Assembly: GCA_964580455.1 (NCBI GenBank)
Contig: CAZOKO010000051.1
Span: forward strand, 1-18,690
Direction of reading: 5' to 3'
Length of the DNA: 18,690 nt
Source: CAZOKO01 sp964580455
GTDB lineage: Bacteria; Desulfobacterota; WTBG01
The notes below the pieces were generated by a model, which saw nothing but the letters and a program-made list of their open reading frames with translations, did not search any database and was not told the origin of the DNA. The first letter of the stretch is position 1; each line of letters begins with the position of its first letter. Below are positions 14,048 through 18,690 of this stretch, piece after piece. Made by a program: the position numbers and the translations under genes.

Positions 14048-15061
14048 TTAAGGGGCAGGGTTAGGAGCTTTTTCTGCTTCTGTTTCCTTAACCTTTTCTT
14101 CGTTTTCCTCTTCTTTTTTCTCCTCTTCCTTTAAGTCCTGAAGGGTTTTGTTCATCTTATCAATCTGGTTTTTACCAACCAGGAAGATGGTCTTTTTTGC
14201 CTGATTTTTAACATAATACTGAGATTTCTCTTCGTGTTTTTCCCCTATCAGGAGTTGCTTTTCTTCTTTGTCTCCTAAGATTGCAGTGATTGTAAACTGG
14301 GGTGAATCAAGCTGGTACTTTTTGAGGTCATAGTCTTCGGCAAAGGCAGTAGCCTTAAGAAAAGCGAGAGTAGTTCCAATATTTACAACTACCTCTTTTT
14401 TGGTTTTGCCCTTCTCTGGTTTAGTAGTTTGCCAGTCCCCTTTCTCGTCTTTTTCCAGCACAATATTTTTATCAGATGATTTCAGGGTGAGTTGAGTTAT
14501 GGCTTCCGCTGGAAAATCAAAGATAGTTTTGTCTCTCCAGTTTTCAATAGATTTATCAAAGGCAGATTTGATGTAGCCTCCTGCCAGTAAGACCTCATCA
14601 GACCCTTCCTTCCTGAGATAAGTGCTGAAAAAGTCAGAACCTGTTTTCCCTATATAGAAATGTGCCAGGATGTTCTGGTCTGCGTCGGAGATTTTAACTT
14701 CTAACCCTTTTTTCTTAGTGACTTCAAAGAGCTCCTGTTTTTCAGGATTTTTAGAGGCAATGTTTTCGCGTATAAAATTTATAACTGTATCCAGAGCGTT
14801 ATCTACCAGTATGGGGTCGGCAGTAAAACCATCGGTATCACTGATTAACCAGCCTTTTTTCTCTCTTTCCAGAGATACTTCTTGAGTTGAGCCTTTTGCC
14901 TCAATCTTTGTTGCTTTACCTTTTTCAAAATCAGGGAAAAGGGCAATTACTTCCTTTGCCTTCTTTTGATCTCTTTTTGATAGTGGCCCTTCAAAGAAGT
15001 AAACGAAGACAAGAAGGATAATGAAAATCCCGAAAAGTATAACAGTAGTTCTAACCTTCAT
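14048..15061 (-). CDS. DUF4340 domain protein of the Gld-type ABC cluster
   Basis: A 337-residue protein with one N-terminal transmembrane helix (residues about 5-23). A beta-rich extracytoplasmic body follows, in two similar halves, each ending in a read-out strand (YLRKEGSDEVLLA about 148-160; YYVKNQAKKTIFLV about 282-295). Family landmarks are NWRDKTIFDF (174-183) and YQLDSPQFTI (249-258). The C-terminus (about 309-330) is an unusually Glu/Lys-rich low-complexity tail ending in APNPAP. DUF4340 proteins typically follow gldG-like genes and are presumed to assemble with that transporter; the molecular role is unknown. The ATG at 15061 has GAGGT four bases upstream. A 220-base gap with an inverted repeat separates it from gldG, so it may have its own promoter. 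Confidence 0.8.
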   Translation of the reverse strand: MKVRTTVILFGIFIILLVFVYFFEGPLSKRDQKKAKEVIALFPDFEKGKATKIEAKGSTQEVSLEREKKGWLISDTDGFTADPILVDNALDTVINFIRENIASKNPEKQELFEVTKKKGLEVKISDADQNILAHFYIGKTGSDFFSTYLRKEGSDEVLLAGGYIKSAFDKSIENWRDKTIFDFPAEAITQLTLKSSDKNIVLEKDEKGDWQTTKPEKGKTKKEVVVNIGTTLAFLKATAFAEDYDLKKYQLDSPQFTITAILGDKEEKQLLIGEKHEEKSQYYVKNQAKKTIFLVGKNQIDKMNKTLQDLKEEEKKEEENEEKVKETEAEKAPNPAP

Positions 15062-15129
15062 GTAACCTCACTTGCGCATAACAAGAAGATATAGTATGGA
15101 AAACAGGACAGGGATAAAGAATTTGTTTT

Positions 15130-15210
15130 CTTATAATGGACTAGATACTGGATTCTGGATACTAGATTCTGGATGTATAATTTTTTATCCAGTATCCAGC
15201 ATCAAGTATC
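15130..15210. repeat. Inverted repeat of CTGGATAC/GTATCCAG units inside the Gld cluster
   Basis: Left arm 15158-15180 (GATACTAGATTCTGGAT then GTATAA) pairs imperfectly with right arm 15185-15210 (TTATCCAGTATCCAGCATC then AAGTATC). A further GATACTGGATTCTGGATAC copy precedes it at about 15144-15162. Similar ACTGGAT words recur at about 13966-14005, and ATCCAGTATC at about 10496-10505. It fills the gap between gldG and the DUF4340 gene and could act as a processing or attenuation structure. Confidence 0.55.
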
Positions 15211-15281
15211 TTTTGACAATAAGCACTCCATCGATGTATCTGTTAAAAAAGTTTCATAAGCTTAAATATGTTATGTCACTA

Positions 15282-16892
15282 CTACCACGCAAGAGCCACT
15301 CTCTTTTTCTTTCTTCTTCTCATGTAGAAGCATATCAATCCAAACATTATAAGCAAAATAGGAATTCCAAACATATTAATATATTTGATCAGGGTTTTAA
15401 TATGTTCTGTTGTTTCTTTAAGAGGCCGATCAGTAGCTCCCCGAGATCGAATGTCTATCAACTCTTCACCCAGAGTGAGCCAGTCGATGATATTGAGGAA
15501 AAAGACCTGGTTGTCCCTGAACTGGCTTATCACATCATTAGTGAGGAATCGAGAATTGCCAATTACAATAATCTGAGTATCAGGACTTTCCTTAATTGTT
15601 TCCTTCTGTATTTCATTTTTTTCCTTATCTTTTTCTTCTTCAGTCGTGGGAACAGGCTTATCAGTATAGAAGCTTTTAAATTTACCAGAAGCTGAGAGAG
15701 CAAGGAGATAGCTTTCTGTTTTAATTCCTGGACTGTAGAATTTCTGTTGTGGATCCAGGATGTAAAAACCTTTGCGTTCCCAGGCGTATGGCGTGGATTT
15801 TGCGAGTTCTGTTATGGTTAATCCTGTGGCTTTTCCCTCCAGTGTTTTAATGGAGCTGGTCCAGGGCAAGACAAGTGACTCCAGATTGCTTACCGCAGGA
15901 TTATCAGGTGAAAAACCTGTGCTTATTATTTTGACCCAGAAGGGATAGGGTATTCGGAAAGTCATAAAGCCACTGCGAAAGGCAGCAGGTGCGTTGGAAC
16001 GGTCAAGAATCATGTTTTGTTCTACTTTGATTCCATAGTGTTTTAAAAGGTCTTCAATGCCTGGTTTAAAAGAAGATGCCTGAAGACCTTCCTTTATATC
16101 TGCTGTATCTACAAGAAAGACGATTTTATCACCTCTCATCAGGAATTGGTCAATCTCATATTTTTGAATGTCTTTCAGTTCATGCGGGCCTGCAATAATC
16201 AGGGTGTCAATGTCAGTTGATATCGGCTCACCTTCTGTTAATTCTACCTGCTCTACTTTGTACTGGCTTTCAAGAAGTTGTTTGGCTGCCTGGTAATCTT
16301 CTTGAAGATTATGTTCTTTTCCTGTAAATATACCTACTGTCTTTGTTTCTGTGCGTGTTACTTTAACGATGGAGGATGTGAGATCATACTCGAGGTTTCT
16401 GGTGTCATTTACAAAAGGGATTACTTCTTTTTTATCAGCATAGAAGATGGCGATACCGAAATAAACGTTGGTGAGTTGAAGCTGATCTTTCTCAACGATA
16501 TTTAACTGAACCTGGGGGATACCCATAAATCGAAGCTCTTGCTGTAATTTGGGATTTTCTGTTGGATCAATTGATTTTATCGCGAAATTTCCACCGGAGT
16601 ATGCTTTGTATTCGTCCAGGATGTCAGTAACTTCTCTTTTCAGATTAACCAGATAGGGAGGGAGTTTTTTTGAAAAGTAGAGTTTAATATTGATGATGTC
16701 ATCCAGATTAGTCAGAACCTCTCTAGTAGACGAAGTAAGTGTATATCTCTTATCTTGGGTAAGGTCAATCCTAGTAAAGTGCCGGAGAAAAAAGAAGTTG
16801 AGTACGGCAAGAATCCCCAGAATAATAAGAACTAAGACAATATAATTAGTGCTATATTTCAGACGTCTTGATGTATGGCTTCCTACTTCCAT
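15282..16892 (-). CDS. gldG: GldG-like auxiliary component of an ABC transporter
   Basis: A 536-residue protein anchored by transmembrane helices at about 17-37 and 504-523, with a large extracytoplasmic domain between. The conserved opening RIDLTQDKRYTLTSSTREVL (41-60) is diagnostic of the GldG/COG3225 family. TDTLIIAGPHELKDIQKYEI has the form of the GATase-like fold described for these proteins (about 226-246). A charged Glu/Lys insertion (about 416-436) interrupts the second half. In Bacteroidetes GldA-GldF-GldG supports gliding motility. Homologues occur in many non-gliding phyla, so motility is not implied. The start overlaps the end of the permease gene by 10 bases, indicating coupled expression. 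The gene symbol is used for family membership only. Confidence 0.85.
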   Translation of the reverse strand: MEVGSHTSRRLKYSTNYIVLVLIILGILAVLNFFFLRHFTRIDLTQDKRYTLTSSTREVLTNLDDIINIKLYFSKKLPPYLVNLKREVTDILDEYKAYSGGNFAIKSIDPTENPKLQQELRFMGIPQVQLNIVEKDQLQLTNVYFGIAIFYADKKEVIPFVNDTRNLEYDLTSSIVKVTRTETKTVGIFTGKEHNLQEDYQAAKQLLESQYKVEQVELTEGEPISTDIDTLIIAGPHELKDIQKYEIDQFLMRGDKIVFLVDTADIKEGLQASSFKPGIEDLLKHYGIKVEQNMILDRSNAPAAFRSGFMTFRIPYPFWVKIISTGFSPDNPAVSNLESLVLPWTSSIKTLEGKATGLTITELAKSTPYAWERKGFYILDPQQKFYSPGIKTESYLLALSASGKFKSFYTDKPVPTTEEEKDKEKNEIQKETIKESPDTQIIVIGNSRFLTNDVISQFRDNQVFFLNIIDWLTLGEELIDIRSRGATDRPLKETTEHIKTLIKYINMFGIPILLIMFGLICFYMRRRKKKRVALAW

Positions 16893-17599
16893 TTTCTGCT
16901 CTCAATTGCAAGGGTGTTAAGAAAGAGAAAAAAACCAATCACAGAGAAATAATAGATAAGGTCACGAGAATCTATAACCCCTCTGCTGATACTTTCAAAA
17001 TGAGCACCTAATCCAAGATAAGTGAAGATAGGGGCTATCATACTGGGTGTGGACATCAGGACGAAATCTTCTCCTATAATAAGCAGGGCGAAGCAGATAA
17101 TAATGCTGATGATGAAAGCGACTATCTGGTTCTTTGTAAGAGAAGAGATGAAAAGTCCAATAGCTAGATAAGCTCCACCCATTAAGCAGGCTCCAAGGTA
17201 ACCACCCACAATGGTGCCGGTATCAGGCTCTCCCAGGATGTAAACTGTCAGTGGAAGAGGAAATGTGAGTAGTACTGCTGTGATTATAAAAAGAAAGCTT
17301 GAGAAGAATTTACCCAAAACGACTTCATGATCCTTAATTGGCAGAGTCATGAGGATTTCCATAGTCCCCAGCTTTTTTTCTTCTGCCCATGCCCTCATAG
17401 TGATAGCAGGTGCCAGGATGAGAAAGAGCCAGGGCAAAATTCCAAAAAGGGGTCGAAGGTGAGCTTGACCAATCAGGAAAAAGGTTCGAAAAAAGAGCCA
17501 GCTTGAGAAGAGAATGAAAGTGATGATAAAAATATAGGCGATGGGAGAATTAAAATAGCTCTTAAATTCTTTCTGGAAAATGGCAAGGGTATTTCGCAT
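16883..17599 (-). CDS. gldF: ABC-2 type permease (GldF-like)
   Basis: A 238-residue inner-membrane permease with about six transmembrane helices. The cytoplasmic loop RAWAEEKKLGTMEILMTLPI (69-88) is the conserved coupling segment of GldF/NosY-type ABC-2 permeases. GAGG or GAAGG precedes the ATG at 17599 with a nine-base spacer, in the last bases of the ATPase gene. The gene sits five bases after the ATPase stop and overlaps gldG downstream. Length and topology are normal for the family. It is expected to work as a dimer with the ATPase encoded upstream. Confidence 0.85.
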   Translation of the reverse strand: MRNTLAIFQKEFKSYFNSPIAYIFIITFILFSSWLFFRTFFLIGQAHLRPLFGILPWLFLILAPAITMRAWAEEKKLGTMEILMTLPIKDHEVVLGKFFSSFLFIITAVLLTFPLPLTVYILGEPDTGTIVGGYLGACLMGGAYLAIGLFISSLTKNQIVAFIISIIICFALLIIGEDFVLMSTPSMIAPIFTYLGLGAHFESISRGVIDSRDLIYYFSVIGFFLFLNTLAIESRKWK

Positions 17600-17604
17600 T
17601 TTTA

Positions 17605-18543
17605 TTAACCTTCTTTAGTAGTAAGCTGAAGGAAGATATTTTCTAAATTAGCTGTTTCTTTATGTAATTCTGTAAGACTCCATCCATTCTGGGCAACCAG
17701 GAAAAAGAGTTCTTCACTTAAGTCTACGCCTATATCACTCTTTATTTCAAATTGATTAAGCCCATCCTCTTTTCCGCCAATCTTTTTAAACTCTTTTATT
17801 TTTTCCATCGCTTCCAGTTTAGATTGAATTTCCTGTAGAGGGCCCCTGATTGTAATGTAGATAATTTCTTCTCCTTTGGATTCGTTCGCCATCTCTTCGG
17901 GGGTTCCACTTCCTACTATCTCTCCCTGATGAATGATAATAATACGGTCGCAGGTAGCTGAAACTTCCGGGAGGATGTGAGAGCTTAAAATGATGGTTTT
18001 TTCTTTTCCAATTTTTTTAATCAATTCTCGAATTTCTATAATCTGTGTAGGATCAAGGCCGATTGTAGGTTCATCAAGGATTAAAATATCGGGGTCATGG
18101 ATTAGGGCCTGAGCCAGTCCCACCCTTTGGCAAAAACCTTTGGAGAGTTCGCCTATATCTTTACCAAGCTCTTTCCGCAAACCGCATAGTTCGATAACAT
18201 GTCTTATCTGTTCTTTTCTCTTTGATGGAGGAATAGCTCTAATTTTTGCAATAAATTCGAGATAATCTACTACTCCCATATCCATATAGAGCGGATTGTT
18301 TTCAGGAAGATAGCCGATCAGTTTTCGCACTTCCAGTGGATTCTCAAAAACATCAAATCCTGCAATAGTTGCGGTTCCTGAATTTGCAGGATGATAACAG
18401 GCAAGGATGCGCATAGTGGTGGTTTTGCCTGCACCATTGGGACCAAGAAACCCCAGGACTTCCCCCTTTTTGACCTCAAAAGAGACGTCTTTTAATGCCT
18501 TAGTGGGACCGAAGTTTTTAGATAAATGGCTCGCAGTAATCAT
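17605..18543 (-). CDS. gldA: ABC transporter ATPase (GldA-like)
   Basis: A 312-residue ATPase energising the adjacent permease. Walker A is GPNGAGKT (34-41), the Q-loop region is GYLPENNPLY (77-86), the signature is LSKGF (133-137) rather than LSGGQ as is common in this subgroup, Walker B is DILILDEP (152-159), and the H-loop is SSHIL with His189. A C-terminal accessory region (about 215-312) is typical of GldA/CcmA-like ATPases. It is the first gene of the minus-strand cluster. The ATG at 18543 has no strong Shine-Dalgarno sequence, consistent with a very short leader. Confidence 0.9.
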   Translation of the reverse strand: MITASHLSKNFGPTKALKDVSFEVKKGEVLGFLGPNGAGKTTTMRILACYHPANSGTATIAGFDVFENPLEVRKLIGYLPENNPLYMDMGVVDYLEFIAKIRAIPPSKRKEQIRHVIELCGLRKELGKDIGELSKGFCQRVGLAQALIHDPDILILDEPTIGLDPTQIIEIRELIKKIGKEKTIILSSHILPEVSATCDRIIIIHQGEIVGSGTPEEMANESKGEEIIYITIRGPLQEIQSKLEAMEKIKEFKKIGGKEDGLNQFEIKSDIGVDLSEELFFLVAQNGWSLTELHKETANLENIFLQLTTKEG

Positions 18544-18566
18544 AGCTTTTTATATTAAAGATATTA

Positions 18567-18595
18567 ATAATAGATAGAACTTTAAATATTGTAAA
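18567..18595 (-). promoter_or_regulatory. Candidate promoter of the gldAFG cluster
   Basis: On the minus strand TTTACA (18595-18590, five of six) and TATTAT (18572-18567, five of six) are separated by exactly 17 bases. Initiation near 18560 would give a leader of under 20 bases, which fits the absent ribosome binding site at gldA. Confidence 0.55.
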
Positions 18596-18630
18596 GGTGC
18601 GTTGAAGTTTTTAATGGCCATCATCATTTT

Positions 18631-18690
18631 AGCAGACCCACATTCAACCATGAAGTGCAACAAAGACGGTTTGTAAAACATCGTAAGGAG
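18631..18690 (+). mobile_element. Possible left end of an IS30-like insertion sequence running off the window
   Basis: The stretch AGCAGACCCACATTCAACC then ATGAAGTGCAACAAAGACGG resembles the TTCAA...TGCAACA layout of IS30-family left terminal repeats. AAGGAG at the very end (18685-18690) has the look of a ribosome binding site for a gene starting just beyond the window on the plus strand. No coding sequence is visible here, so this is a pattern-based guess; an ordinary gene leader is equally possible. Confidence 0.3.

Noticed and set aside
1..18690. CRISPR arrays, tRNA or rRNA genes
   Set aside because: No regularly spaced identical repeats with unique spacers, and no tRNA cloverleaf or rRNA signature, were found by eye on either strand.

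Overview
This AT-rich 18.7 kb window looks like chromosome from an uncultivated, probably anaerobic, Gram-negative-type bacterium. The support is indirect: twin-arginine and Sec signals, an AmmeMemoRadiSam radical SAM enzyme and Memo protein, a Gld-type ABC cluster, and intergenic spaces filled with short dispersed repeats of kinds common in Desulfobacterota, Nitrospirota, Planctomycetota and candidate phyla. No rRNA, tRNA or phylogenetic marker is present, so I do not name a taxon.

Layout. 1-823 is a mobile-element graveyard: the right end of an IS3-type element (1-54), 16-bp direct repeats, and a broken C-terminal fragment of a REP-associated tyrosine transposase on the minus strand. 824-3170 (+) holds a twin-arginine DUF362 protein followed by an AmmeMemoRadiSam radical SAM enzyme (AmrS-like) that also carries a twin-arginine-like N-terminus. 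3212-5584 (-) is a large membrane protein with an embedded spermidine-synthase-like domain. 5991-6599 (+) is a membrane-anchored lytic transglycosylase. 6812-8380 (-) is a 522-residue protein with an interrupted HPr domain. 8823-10280 (-) is an SNF-family Na+ symporter. 10703-12988 (+) looks like an operon: an exported SagB-type flavin oxidoreductase, a 71-residue DUF4405 membrane protein with paired histidines, and a Memo-family protein (AmrB) with a PqqD-like N-terminal region. 13174-13890 (-) is an alpha/beta hydrolase. 18543-14048 (-) is a Gld-type cluster (ATPase, permease, GldG-like auxiliary protein, DUF4340 protein). The window closes at 18631-18690 with what may be the left end of an IS30-like element.

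How the genes may work together. The two AmmeMemoRadiSam components lie about 8.6 kb apart; the third, AMMECR1 (AmrA), is not in the window. Each sits beside proteins with export signals (DUF362; SagB plus DUF4405). An extracytoplasmic redox or cofactor-handling pathway is therefore a reasonable but unproven hypothesis. The Gld cluster is a self-contained ABC export/envelope module.

The most distinctive non-coding property is the repeat load. Several families of short imperfect inverted repeats occupy most gaps, lie within a few bases of stop codons, and appear to supply the last codons of two genes.
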